Source: Circinella minor
Lineage: Eukaryota; Mucoromycota; Mucoromycetes; Mucorales; Lichtheimiaceae
DNA: 64,000 bases
Assembly (NCBI GenBank): GCA_016758965.1
Contig: JAEPRB010000209.1
Location: forward strand, 1-64,000
Direction: 5' to 3'
Positions 1-12,332 of the stretch are shown here, in pieces (position 1 is the first letter of the stretch; every line of letters starts with the position of its first letter). A model generated the notes under the pieces. That model saw only the letters and a list, made by a program, of their open reading frames with translations, searched no databases and was not told the DNA's origin. Made by a program: the position numbers and the translations under genes.

Positions 1-3000
1 TACTAAATATTAAGCTATTGATTATCAAATGTATATTATACATAAATTTATGATTCGATAATTTTTTTTAAAAAATATTCCAATAATACTATACAAAAAC
101 AAGTGTAATATATAATTTTATAAAAATTATTACTACAAACAACTATGCAAACTACCGCAAGGAGTACCGCAAAGCACCTTTTATAGTTAGTAATACTCAA
201 TAAAATTCGGTCAATTGTGTGGAAAATCCCCGACTACTGCTGCAAAAAAGTACTGCAAAAAAGTATTGCGAAATTACCCAAGTCCCATATATACTATCAT
301 CTCTTTTCATCGTTTTTTATAAAATATATAGACTTTATCTATGAGCAGTAGAATTTTGACAGCCTCATTGGTGGCAATATTACCCGGCGGTACGTATCTG
401 AAATGACGGTCTAAGTCAGGATGCACCTTATTGAAGAAGAGATACAGTGATAATAAGCATCATTTTTTATAGTTCACGCATCGCTTTTATTGCAAACCAT
501 ATTTTTTTTTATTAAGAGCATGCGTAAATATACATGACAGGTTGCCAATAGGCTTATACAAGTTAATGGCCGAAAATATCATTGTTTATCATACGGAAAC
601 AAAAAAATGTGCCCTTGTCAAGAAAGGCTGCTATATACTGGAATTTAAGATGTCGAAACTGAAAAAAAAAACATATCTCCTGTATTTCAAAAGTTGTAGA
701 TGTACTCGCCTACATATAGTTATTGACTGTTTGTTTTTCCTTTATTATAGTACACAAATAATTACCTATTTGGGAATGCCTGTTTGGTGCTTTCCTTTTT
801 TTACAAAGAATGAGGAGGCTTGGTGTTACTTTGCTGTATTGAAATAAAAAATATGGTAATGAGAATTTGTCTTTCCTCCCCTGTCTTTTCCCTGCCATTC
901 CAACAGGGCTTTTATTTTTTTCTTATATACATGTATGAGCTGTCTCAAACAAATATGCCAAACCTGGCGCTGTGTTTAACAGGAGACTTTACAAATTTTC
1001 ACCGCAATGAGAATTTGCATACGTAAATAAAAACATTTATTTTCAACAAGCATAGCACGTGCCTATACTATGTATGTTTTATAATATATTCAATTATAGT
1101 TTCATAGTATTATTATTATTATCTGATACGCAGCCGAAGAAAATTACAAACTGTGCGTGCTGCTTGACCACATACAGAAGCTAGCAGATATGATAGATAT
1201 AAGCCCCATTATTGTGGCTAGTATACGTAACTTTATTACTTTTTGCTCTGAAGCTCCTTGGAGACGGGGTAGAAATCTATTATTGTTGAATCCTTATTTT
1301 CACTAGTTTAAAAAAAGCTTTGTATAGTTCCGAAAATCGGCAGTAACACAGACATGGAAATTCAAAGATCTGTTGTCGATCACACAAGCAGTCCATTTGT
1401 TCAGCATTATGTATAGAGGTAATACTACTATTGATGTATCACTAACTTTTTGTAACTAAATGAGCATTACATTGTTTATGCTATGATTTATAAGTTCTCT
1501 ACGTGTACGTATAATTATGGTATATATTAATAGCACCAAATACAAACTTACTTAGGAAATTATACTACGTATAAAATCTTCTTTTTTGTAAAATGGACAC
1601 TCGCTTGGTTGTTACTTTCAATATCAAATATAAACATGTATGCATATATTTATAAATAGCACAAGATCAGTCAGTCTGTAAAACCTTTCTTCTTGTTGAA
1701 GCATACTTGTAAATCAACTTATAATTTATACAAAAAAAGAATATCAAATGACCGTGACATACGGTACACTGTAAATGTATGTCGAATAAATGAACACTAC
1801 CATTAATCAACCACTCTGATGTTAGCGGAGTAATATACTCAACTTGAGTTTTTTTTTTTGCGTCGTGAATACTCGTCTACATATTTGTGTATAAAATAGC
1901 CCAGTGAAACAAGAAAAATGCAACTCTTGCATACAATATCAGGGTCAAATACATAAATAAAAAATCATCAGTGATTATAGCATTGAGCTAGCCCTACTAT
2001 TCATCATCTGCCTTGGTATTATCGGAACGGCGGAAGACTGAAATTGTTTCCAATAATAAAAATAAACTATTCCCTTTTTCGTCAACCACACCGTCATGTT
2101 CTCTTTAGTGGTATGTGATACAGACGACGACTCAGAGAACTTAAAAGATTGGAGTAAAAACCCTTCCGCTTTCTAGTATATTTAATTACCATGCCAAAAT
2201 ATAAGATATACAAAGAGGAAAAAAAAGTAATTAATAAAAGGATGGTACCTCAATACCCATCAGCTATTATTTAAAACGATCAAGTAAGATTTAATAAGTA
2301 ATCACTGGTCTTTGATCAACAAGTTGATTCATTTACACGATAATAGTAATAGAAAGAGATAAGTAGCGCGTACGTAGCAGTAAAAATAAACGCCATCAAA
2401 CTATATGGCGTCATAGAACTGCAAAAGAGCACACAAAAAAATGAGCGGTCTTAGATAGGGTGACACCATACGATTTAGGAAAAACTGAAGTGTTGAGGTT
2501 TTTCTATTACTAGCGATATAACGACGTAATTCTCTTTTTAGGATTTTTGAGGCTTTTAATGCTTTAATTGTTTAACTTGGCAACTGACTCAATAATAATA
2601 CTATGTCATTCATTATGTAGAAAAAATACGGAAGGAATTACAATTGTGAACCATTAATCAACAAGAAATTCATTAATGTAATATTATAGAGAAAACAATA
2701 GAAAAAAAAGCCAAATAACAATATAGTTAACTGTTTTACCACATAATATGCGTAATCCTTTAGCAGAAATGCTTTATTTTGACGCAGTTCTATAAACATT
2801 TTGTTTTTGGGTAGTCAATACTTCACTTTTGAAACGATAATGTAATCCAAGTCCGCATTTCATTCTTAGATCATATATCTATGTTATAATACCTCAGTAC
2901 TTAGCCACACCAAATCACGCTCAATGTAATTTAATGTATATTGTACGTAGGCAGTATTATTTAAGAATGCTAAGCCCAAATCCAATAAGTATATATAACC

Positions 3001-3118
3001 TTAGTAGAGGAGACAAATCGATCAGATTTCAAAATAGTTCTCACTGTCTTCTACTTCTTTATTACTTATTAATTACTCTCTATTTATTTACTACCGTGTT
3101 TTAAACAAGCAAAAGATT
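1..3118. other. Intergenic region upstream of the protease gene
   Basis: About 3.1 kb of AT-rich DNA with no gene I can support. ATG-started frames here are short and do not look like protein. One stretch, 1127-1306 (+), stays open for 59 codons after a stop, follows a plausible acceptor (cag at 1131-1133) and has balanced amino-acid content; it is treated as a finding. The right end contains the probable protease promoter. Confidence 0.6.
2982..2998 (+). promoter_or_regulatory. Probable core promoter of the subtilisin-like protease gene
   Basis: A CCAAT motif at 2982-2986 is followed at once by a TATA-like run (tatatata, about 2990-2997), roughly 120 bases before the ATG at 3119. The leader between them is pyrimidine-rich, as is usual before fungal secreted-protein genes. 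This is inferred from motif and position only; no transcript start is visible. Confidence 0.4.
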
Positions 3119-6100
3119 ATGTATCTCAATTACATCCGTCTTTCATGGTTATGGATAACTACTGTCTTTTTACTAATTGGATGGCCCAATAATGTACTTG
3201 CCAACGGTCGTCAACGCATGCGAGGTCGCTTCATGGTCGAATTCGACCATCTTGCTTCTGATGCGGATGCCCATCGTGATTCCAAGATTTTATTAGAACA
3301 TTTGCAAGAGAAGTTCCCAGGTGTTAAGCTAGCAACTCCTCGTGTCCTTGATTATAAATTGATGCGTGCCGCGACACTTCAAATGGATGTTACTAAAGAA
3401 AAATTACATGACTCGATTATTCAAGCTGCTGTTGACACTGGGCTAGCTACTGCTATTCATCCTCTTCATTCAACTGTCAACCCTAGAAAATCTGGTGTTA
3501 TTACTGCTGCTGCTTCTCCTGCTGCTTCCAACGAAGTTTTACATAATTCTCCAAAAATCGAAAATGCAAATTTATTAATGGCCCATGCTATGACTCAAGT
3601 GGATCGCATTCATGAAGAATATAATAATACCGGAGCTGGTATTTTTATCGCTGTTCTTGATGATGGTAATTAGCTTTTATTTTTTTGCTCGCGAAAATAA
3701 AATAAAATAAAAAGTTGTATAGGACATAATTATAATAGAAGTATTTTTTTATTATTTTTCTTCATAGGTGTTGATTATATGCATCCTGCTTTAGGTGGAG
3801 GATATGGTCCTGGTTACAAAATTCGTTATGGTGGCGATTTTGTAGGTATTCCTGTCTTGACACTTAATGAAGATGGTTCCTCAGACAGTAAATATGATAA
3901 TGACCCTATTGATGATTGTTACAAACATGGTTACGAAGGAGGTATAGTATTATTACAGAAATATAAAAAAAACATGCATTAAATTTTCACTACGTATTAC
4001 ATCCTTTTATTTATTATCGCTGATGTCTTTTTTTATACTGAACTTCTATCATTGTAGGCCACGGTACACATGTTACCGGAATTATTGGCGCCAAATCAGA
4101 GGTATACACTACACCCCTTTTTTTTTGTATTTAATCAGCGTTTTGATACGTACAACGTCGAAAAATATTAACTTTATTTTAATCAATAATAGAATTACAC
4201 AGGCGTCGCACCTGATGCAACTTTGGGTGTGTGGCGTGTACTGGATTGTGCGGGCACCGGACACGACGAAATTTTTGTTGATGGTATGTTTGCTGCCCAT
4301 GAAGCTGGTGCAGACATTATTTCCATGAGTCTCGGTGATCCTAGAGGCTGGTCAGAAACGATTGGTGCGGTTGCCGCCGAACGTATCTCTTCTGCAGGTG
4401 TTATTGGTATGCTTCATTTTTCTTTGTTAATTTTAGTATGTTTCGAATTTAAATCAAGAATATGAAAAGTCAACTAATTGTTGTTAATACTTTACTATAT
4501 AATATAGTTATCGCTGCTGTCGGTAATGAAGGCGCAAAGGGTGCCTTTACTACTAATTCCCCAAGCGTTGGTAAAGGTGTTATATCTGTCGCATCGTTTA
4601 ACAATGAATATACGTTGCAGGACACCATTTTAGTCAGTGGTATTGAAGATGCTTTTGGTATGTTGATATTTGATAAATTATTTATATATCTGGTTTTTAT
4701 ATATTATATATTAATACTCGCCATAAACAATAATATATATTTATTATTATAGATGTATCCATTGACGATGATTTGGGCCCACTTCCTAACGGTGCTGATC
4801 TCGTTCTTGGTGACAAACACACTGGTAGTGAATCTGATGCCTGTGAACTTCCAAATATTCCCGAGAATGTCACAGGGAAATTGGCTATCGTTCAACGTGG
4901 TGGATGTACATTCGATATTAAGATTCAAAACTTGGCACATGCAGGCGCTATTGGTGTCTTAATTTATAATGCAGATAACACCACTGGTATTTTAACACTT
5001 GTGACAAACAATGCTACTGTTCCTGTTGCTAGTCTTTCTGCCAATAATGGTACTGCTATTGTCAAAGCGATTAAGGAAGATGAGTCTGGTGTTAAACAAA
5101 TTACAGTCAGTGGACGCGTTGTACCTGTTGGTGCTGCTAAAATGGTTTCCTCCTTTTCAAGCATTGGCCCTTCTTACGAAAATGACTTTAAACCCAATAT
5201 TGCAGGCATTGGTGGTAATTATAAACAGAAAAAAACTCCAAAGAAGACTAGAATATTTATTTTCTCTTGTGTGGTCCATTATTAATCATTATGATATTGA
5301 CACATCCTTTATAGGCATGGTTTATTCAACTTTTCCACGCACCTATGGCTCTTGGAAAGTTTTGGACGGCACATCTATGGCAACTCCCTACGTTTCAGGT
5401 ACTTTTGCGCTATATTTAAAAGCATTGAAAGATAAGAAACAAGAGCAAACCCCAACATACATGCTTGAACAATTCCAAAATTATGCTTATAAAGCATCTG
5501 CTGATGACCCCAGCATTTACAGTTCCGCTTATCGTCAAGGTGCCGGTCTTGTACAAGGTAAATAAGAGAATGTATTATCTTCAATCGATATACACATTAT
5601 GGGTATATATGTGACCTAATAACGTTTATTTTCAATTATCTATATGTGTATAGTATACGATGCAATTTATCAAACGTCCCATATCTCACCTGGTAGCATC
5701 AGTTTCAATGATACAGCCAATTTGAATAGGTCTCAAACCCTCACCATTTTCAACAACGGGGATTCTATTGCTTGGTACGAAATCACTAATCACGTTAGTA
5801 TTTCGATCGACCCATATAATCAAACTAGCGATATTTCAGCGTATGAATTCAATTCACCTCCCCAGTACATTGATAATGGTACTGCGCATCTTCGCTTCTC
5901 TCGCAAAACCATCAAGATATCACCAGGGTCAAGTACCGAGGTCCAGGTCACAGTTACACCACCCGAAACAGATCCAAAACTTCATATCATGTACAGCGGT
6001 TTCATTGAATTCAAAAGCAAATTACCCAATAGTCACAAGGATATGACTGTTCCCTATATTGGCATTGTTGGAAACCAACGCGAATTACCTATCTTTGACA

Positions 6101-6522
6101 CGAAACTCAATTGTATTGCTGCGGATCGTTTATATGAATTAGACGAACTTTATACGTTTGATCGCAATAATGAATCCACACAATTTGTGATTGGTATGGT
6201 CTTTACCACGCCAAGCAAACTTATTGTATTTCGACTTTATGATTATGGAACTAAAATGGAATTGGGTTATGCTTTGAAGCCTATGAAAAATAGGTATCGT
6301 GATGATGGTTCCAAAGCTCGCATAGGAACTGACCTGTGGGATGGCTCTTATTATGAGACACTTCCTCCATCTAACCTAGAAAGAACATTACCGGTCCCAC
6401 AAAAACATGAAGTCAAGCCTGGAAAATATCAGATTGTTGTTCAAGCTCTCAAGCTATTTGGGGATCCAAATAATAAGAATGATTGGGAAGACTGGACATC
6501 AAATGTTATTCAAGTGGTATAA
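3119..6522 (+). CDS. Secreted subtilisin-like serine protease (peptidase family S8) with PA insert
   Basis: Eight exons: 3119-3665, 3768-3941, 4058-4101, 4193-4406, 4508-4657, 4753-5214, 5315-5557, 5654-6522, giving 900 aa in one frame. Residues 1-29 form a signal peptide, followed by a propeptide-like region to about 140. The catalytic triad is assembled across exons: Asp181 (VLDDGVDYMHPAL), His242 (GHGTHVTG) and Ser551 (DGTSMATPYVSG), with oxyanion Asn333 (AAVGNEG). A protease-associated (PA) domain is inserted at about 385-490, between Asn333 and Ser551, as in minor extracellular protease Vpr-type subtilases. A beta-rich fibronectin-III-like C-terminal part follows from about 620. All catalytic residues are present, so it should be active, most likely as a secreted endopeptidase for external protein. 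Several introns fall close to the catalytic motifs. Confidence 0.93.
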
Positions 6523-6603
6523 ATGTAAATATAGTGTAACAAATCTGTGTCTTATTATAATAATGTAATATATTATTAACTTGTAATATAATAAAAATTG
6601 AAC

Positions 6604-6634
<31 letters not shown>

Positions 6635-6836
6635 CACCATTCATATACTTTACACTTATTTTTCATTCATATACATATAATCGTACAAAAGTTATTTTCA
6701 TTTTATTTTAGTGATATATATATATATATAATGAAGAAAAACAGAACATAACTTTTTTTTTTATCTTTTTCAACTTCCCTACCACCTATTTCTCTTCAGT
6801 TTACAATTGAAATTTTATACAAGTTTGTTTTCATTT
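6523..6836. other. Convergent 3' intergenic spacer with TA repeats
   Basis: Spacer between the 3' ends of the protease and HEM12 genes. It holds two (TA)n runs, near 6615-6640 and 6716-6731, and T-rich stretches that could serve polyadenylation on both strands. No ORF of note. Confidence 0.6.
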
Positions 6837-8212
6837 TCATTTTTTAATTTCGGCGGAAACTTTTTGAATAGTTTCCAAGTAAACCTTTAAAGCTTCAGGA
6901 TCTACTGTGGGTAAAATACCATGACCCAAATTGGCAATATGTTTTCCATCTTTACCAAAAGCATGTACCATACGAGTAGCAGTTTCACGAATAGCTTCTT
7001 CACCACCATAAAGAACCGAAGGATCCATATTACCTTGCAAAACAACCTTATCTTGAGTTACTTTACGAGCATATTCAGGATCAATAGTCCAATCCAATGA
7101 TACAACATCATAACCAATATCGGTAAGATCTTCTAAAGCATACCATGCTCCCTTTGCGAAGATAACCATGGGGACATCAGGTAAATTAGATTCAGCCAAA
7201 CGTTGTCGAACCATGGTAGAAATTTGTTTAATATAGGGAAGAGAATATTTATTGAAATCATGGGGACTCAATTCACCAGCCCATGAATCAAATACTTGAA
7301 GCAACTATTGAAATTTTACAGATATACAATGTCAATCCACTTTTTTTTTTAAAGAAAATATATTTATTCAACCATTCCTCCTTATACTATATAAAAATTT
7401 TAATTACCTGTGCACCAGCTCGTACTTGACCCACCAAAAAATCAACAGAAACATCTGTAATCTTTTGTAACAAACCATGTGTTTCAGTAGGATATTTCCA
7501 AAGCCAACTCTTGGCCTTGGATAAAGTCTTACTACCACCTCCTTCAATCATATAAGCCATTAAAGTCCAGGGAGCGCCAATAAATCCAAACAAAGGAACG
7601 CGACCTTCCAATTTATGACGTGTTAATGTAATAGCATCATAGACATATCCCAATTCCTTGTCAACATCTACTTCTGTTTTTAAACGGGACAAGTCTTCAG
7701 GTGTTACAAGAGGGTCATTGAATACTGGGCCTCGACCAGTAATCATTTCTACTTCCAAACCAAGAGCTTGAGGAATAACAAGAATATCCGAAAAGATAAT
7801 TGAACCGTCGAGTAAAGGACCATAGCGACGAATAGGTTGAAGGGTCAACTCGCAAGCTAATTCAGGAGTTCGACAAATTTCAAAGAAACTGTGATTCTTT
7901 CGTATTTCATGGAACTCTGAATAATGAATATGATGAATGAGTATATACTTTAAATAAAATAATAGTACTATAAAACAGACGCGTCTTTGTCAAAAAAGAT
8001 GCTTACCTGGTAAGTAGCGACCAGCTTGACGCATGATCCAAATAGGGGTGCGTTCCACCTTTTCTCCTAATAAGCATTTAGATCTAATGGTGTCCTTTTT
8101 TTTTTATACGATAAATAAAAAATAATAAAATAATAAAAATAGTTTAAGTACCCCGTGCTGCACGTAATAACAAGTCGTTTTTTAATGGAGGAAAGTTAGC
8201 TTCTGTTGACAT
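6837..8212 (-). CDS. HEM12: Uroporphyrinogen decarboxylase (heme biosynthesis)
   Basis: Exons read leftward: 8212-8152, 8066-8007, 7916-7408, 7304-6837; 365 aa, the usual family length. It converts uroporphyrinogen III to coproporphyrinogen III by four decarboxylations in the cytosol. The N-terminal signature [16 protein letters not shown] lies at about residues 26-41, with the substrate-binding Arg37 at the canonical position. The region [12 protein letters not shown] holds the conserved active-site Asp. The conserved [16 protein letters not shown] and GHGILP segments are also present. Intron phases (1, 1, 0) join perfectly. The start is the only ATG before the conserved N-terminal region. 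It lies in tandem downstream of TSR1 with a 339-base gap. Confidence 0.96.
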
Positions 8213-8551
8213 TATTATTTGTTATTGATATTTCTATGACAATATATGAAGGAAAGACAAGTCTGACAAAAAGTAAAAAAAAAAAAAAAGTTATTTTGAT
8301 TCGTCATTTGCCTCCGCATTTCTTCCTTAAACTGGGATTGTTTTTATTTTTGCTGACAGCTCCAAAAGTCATGTGAATTCCTTCTTTTTACTTCTTTTTA
8401 TGATAATTAATATGAATAGAAAAGATTATTTATTTTAACTCTACAAATGACGAAAAAAAGGAGAAGAAGAAGAAAGAACTACAACTTGAAAGGGGATGTG
8501 AAAGTATATGTATAAATGTATAAATAAAAATAAAAATAAAACTGGGATGTT
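8213..8551. other. Spacer between TSR1 and HEM12 (HEM12 promoter)
   Basis: 339 bases between the TSR1 stop and the HEM12 start. It contains a poly-A tract near 8276-8289 (a T-tract on the HEM12 sense strand) and AG-rich runs at 8457-8475. No gene is seen; it must hold the TSR1 terminator and the HEM12 promoter. Confidence 0.6.
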
Positions 8552-10956
8552 TTAATCAGTAACAATTTTATCAGAAGAATATTCTGAACTATCAAGAGCA
8601 CCTTTCCATAATTCTGTATTCCATTTAGGATATACTCTCTTATAAAGATTCATTAATATAGTATCTTGTTGTGTTATTGATCCATCGAATATACATTTCA
8701 TATAACCATGAGTACCCAATGATTCTCGAATATGTCCCACTCGACCATATTTTGTTGTAAGTTGAATAGGCTTAAAGTAATTGATGTCCTCTATTTTAAG
8801 ATAAATTTGTAGGTTAGTAATCTTTACTTTTTTTCATGGGTGAAATGATTTTATATGTACCTGGATTGAAAAACATGTATCGAATAACAGCTGATCGTTT
8901 ATGAATCTTGAAAGGATGTCCACTAAGAACAATACGCTTTGCAACAATACGCTTAACATCTGTGTTCATAAAAGTACCTGTGGATACCAAAATAGGCTCT
9001 ATAAAAAAAGATCTTACTGTCAGTTTTATCATCATTATTTTTTTTAAAAAAGAAGAAATTAAATAAATTTACCATTAACATTGTCAGTTTCTTTATAGAA
9101 CATACAAGGGACTTTGCCAAATACGACAGGGCCATAAACTGTTGCAATAGATGATCCTCCCATTGGTAAAAAGCGTTCAAATTTATGTACATGGTTTGTG
9201 CCCTTGTTTGAATTTTGGGAATAAATCGGTCGAACCGAGTAACGTCGGAAACCGACATGTAATACCATAGGATCCTAATAAATCATCATAAACGTAATTA
9301 GTATTCGTTTCTTCTTTTCTTCTTCCATATGTTATCATTAACAAATCCTTGTACATATGTGTGTGTGTGTGTGTTTACCTTTGATTTGACAGGTTCCTCA
9401 TAAGCATTATCACGTTGAATTTGGAAATTCAACAAGGACATCTTGTGTTCATATTGTAACAAACCAAACACAATATATGGACGTTGCTTATTATAAGCAC
9501 CATAAGCTTCCTTTGGAACATTCTTAATCCATAATGTAATTCTTGTACCTGGCTTAACATTACCCACAATAGCTTGTGTAACTACACGAGCTTTAGTTCG
9601 TTTGAAATTTTCAAATTGGAAAATACGTGCATAATCAATAGGTAAATTTTCATAAGGATCCCAGGGTGATGTACGGAAGGATTGTAAACCACGATATCTT
9701 TGGAATCGTTCACGAGCGGGTAAATTGATAGGCGTATCGATTTCATCAGGGAATTCAGTATTTTCATTAAATTCCTTTTGTCGGGTTGCCATGTATTCTT
9801 CGAATCTAAATTTTATATACAAACATAAACTCATCAACAAACGATATACATTTATATCATTTATTACAACAACAATAAAAGAAAGAAAATCTTACTGTCG
9901 TCGTTCTTCTTCAGGATCTAATTCATCTTTATAACCACCCTTTTCTTCCAATTCAATTTCTTCATATTCTTCATCAATATCATCATTGTTATTGTTATTG
10001 CCAAATATAAGATCAGCAGGTTCAACATGATCATCTCCATTATCAAGTGTCATTTCCATATCGTCATCTTCATCTTCATCTTCGCTATAATCTTCATCTT
10101 CAGAATCGACAATCCATGCAGCTTGATAAGCAGATGTACCTTTGGGCACACGCTTAGTCACTTTACCATTATTGTTTCGTGACATATCTTCATCCATTTC
10201 ACGTCCCATTAATCTCATTTGTTCTATTAAAAGATGTTAGAGTATTTTCTTGTTAATATCTACTAGACTATTCAATTTTTATTTTCTTTATATATATTTT
10301 ACCTTCACCAGCAGCCAGTTCTTCTTCTGTTGGCCAAGTTTGTTCATTTTCCATGAAATCAGGTTCATTTTCAGCAACCAAATCATCTTGTTCTCCAGGA
10401 ACAGGTTTATCTGCTACTTGTTCATCTTCTTCCATATCATTGCTTTTATTACTGTCATTGGGTGCTGTAGTAATTTGTTCGATTTGAAAATCACCAAATG
10501 ATTGTAAATGAACCAATCTATTGGCATTAAAAGGATTACCACGTGCAAAACCTGTTACTTTTAAAGTACCTACATCCTAGAAAAAAAAAGAAATGATCCG
10601 CCAGGCATTACCAAAAAGATAGAATCAGTTTATGCTATCTTTCTTTTTAGAATATGAATTCTTTAATTATTACCTGATCAGAAGGAACATATTGAACGTC
10701 GTCAGCAAGCATATAAGGATGAAGATCACGCCATGCTAAAGGTTTAGGTCTTTGTGAAGTAATGTATCTTAATACACCAGTCGAATCAGCTTCAGTATCC
10801 AAAGTAAACAAGTGTTCTTCATTGGGGAAAAATTGTTGATTGAATGCAACTAAAGACTTTTTAACTGAGACTTGCATTTTGGGTGCTACCTTATCCATAT
10901 GCTATACATATATATATATTTTGTTTACAATAAGTATATTGTTTCCAATAATATAA

Positions 10957-10992
<36 letters not shown>

Positions 10993-11565
10993 GTTTACCT
11001 GAACCACAGGTGTAACGGAAACAAGACCTTGATTAAGAATACCGAGTAAACAATTAATACCAAATTGATCCACTTCTACTTCAGCCGATAATAATAAAAT
11101 GGCCATATCCGCCACCTTGAAAGCATCCATGACATCAACAAAATTACGTCTTAAAGGAACGAATTGTATTTTTTGCTTGAATCGTTCGACATTTAAAACC
11201 GAACTTTCATAAGGGTTTGTAGGTGGTTCCTGACCAATGGAACGATACAATGAAGCAATAGCGACATGAACATCAGTATCAGGACATAATGATAAAACAG
11301 GAACAATTTTAGGAGCACCATGACGTCCTTCAAAAATACGATGGATCCGTGTCATTTCTTCACGTTTCTTTTGTTGTTCGAGTTTAGCGGCATTACGGCG
11401 ATCGGTTTTGCCAACAATTTTAACACCACCCGTACGTCTAATGGCAGTTCGGTTGACTTTTCCTTTGGATTTTTCTTTTAAAGAACTTTTACTTGCATGA
11501 CGTGATTTAAAAGGTTTGTTAGATTGGTGAAGTCGGCCTGCCCTATGTCGTTGTTCACTGCCCAT
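8552..11565 (-). CDS. TSR1: Tsr1, 40S ribosome biogenesis GTPase-like factor
   Basis: Eight exons read leftward: 11565-10999, 10901-10674, 10576-10303, 10223-9896, 9805-9379, 9274-9073, 8998-8861, 8790-8552; 800 aa, like yeast and human Tsr1. The protein starts with a basic region ([20 protein letters not shown]) typical of Tsr1/Bms1. Next come a degenerate GTPase-like domain, an AARP2CN-type domain, a long acidic stretch (about 370-460) and the conserved C-terminal block with [17 protein letters not shown] and [19 protein letters not shown]. No P-loop GxxxxGK[ST] is seen, as expected for Tsr1 (Bms1 has one). Role by family: it binds pre-40S particles and blocks premature joining of translation factors. 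The first and second introns carry (TA)n and (GA)n runs. Confidence 0.95.
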
Positions 11566-12332
11566 GGTTCTTTAATAATTGAAAGAAACACAGACAAGAA
11601 AAAAAAAATTATGTTCGATAAAAAAAAAAAATGGATCAAGTGCAGGATGATGTCCGAACTCCCGAAATTTGCATTGTTCACCAAGCCACTTACTTTCCTT
11701 TTTAAGAGGTTTATATTTTTATTGTAGGTAGTAGTTATCAAATTCACTAGTTAATGTATAGTTTATACAACTAGTTATTATTATTTAACCAAAAATTAAC
11801 TTAAATTGATACACTTTATATATAATTATATTATATGAACCTATCCATAGTAAACTTATAAACTATTTACATTTAATTGTTTTCTTTTTTTTTAATTTTT
11901 GAAAAGTCTCGTCGGGTTATATGTTTTAGTATGAATAAATGTATATAATCATTTGAAAACTATATACATAGTAATAAGTTTATAGGTATCTTGGTAACCA
12001 TATATATATATATGACAGTTTAAAAATTAAAAGATATACTTTTTTTTTCAATGTACTTATCATTCTGTATATATCGTATATGTTATTGATATATTCTATG
12101 ATAAATGGCTATCTAAATTATAAAATTACTATTACTTGAGATATGTACAATAAGTTATAAAATTATGTTAATAATATATGTAACCCACCTTGAGCCATTC
12201 AATTAAGCATACAGTTGGGTTGGTTCAAATTATAAAGTTTTAATAACTTAAACAAAAGGTTTATCTCCTCTCCGCTAAAACTAATTGTATCACTAAAAAA
12301 AATTAAGACAGAGAGAATCGCGTCGTCTTCTC
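11566..12332. other. Divergent promoter region between TSR1 and SWD1
   Basis: 767 bases between two divergently transcribed genes. AT-rich, with T-runs and a (TA)n run near 12001-12012. No additional ORF is credible, so it should contain both promoters. Confidence 0.6.

Noticed and set aside
542..1026. Overlapping ORFs of 101 and 68 codons on the plus strand
   Set aside because: Cys/Phe/Tyr-rich translations of AT-rich DNA without domains, splice context or protein-like composition.
4704..5164. Antisense ORFs of 78 and 66 codons inside the protease gene
   Set aside because: Shadows of exon 6 of the protease, whose PA-domain frame is clear.
10250..10501. Plus-strand ORF of 83 codons within TSR1
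   Set aside because: Phe/Ile-rich antisense shadow of a conserved acidic TSR1 exon.
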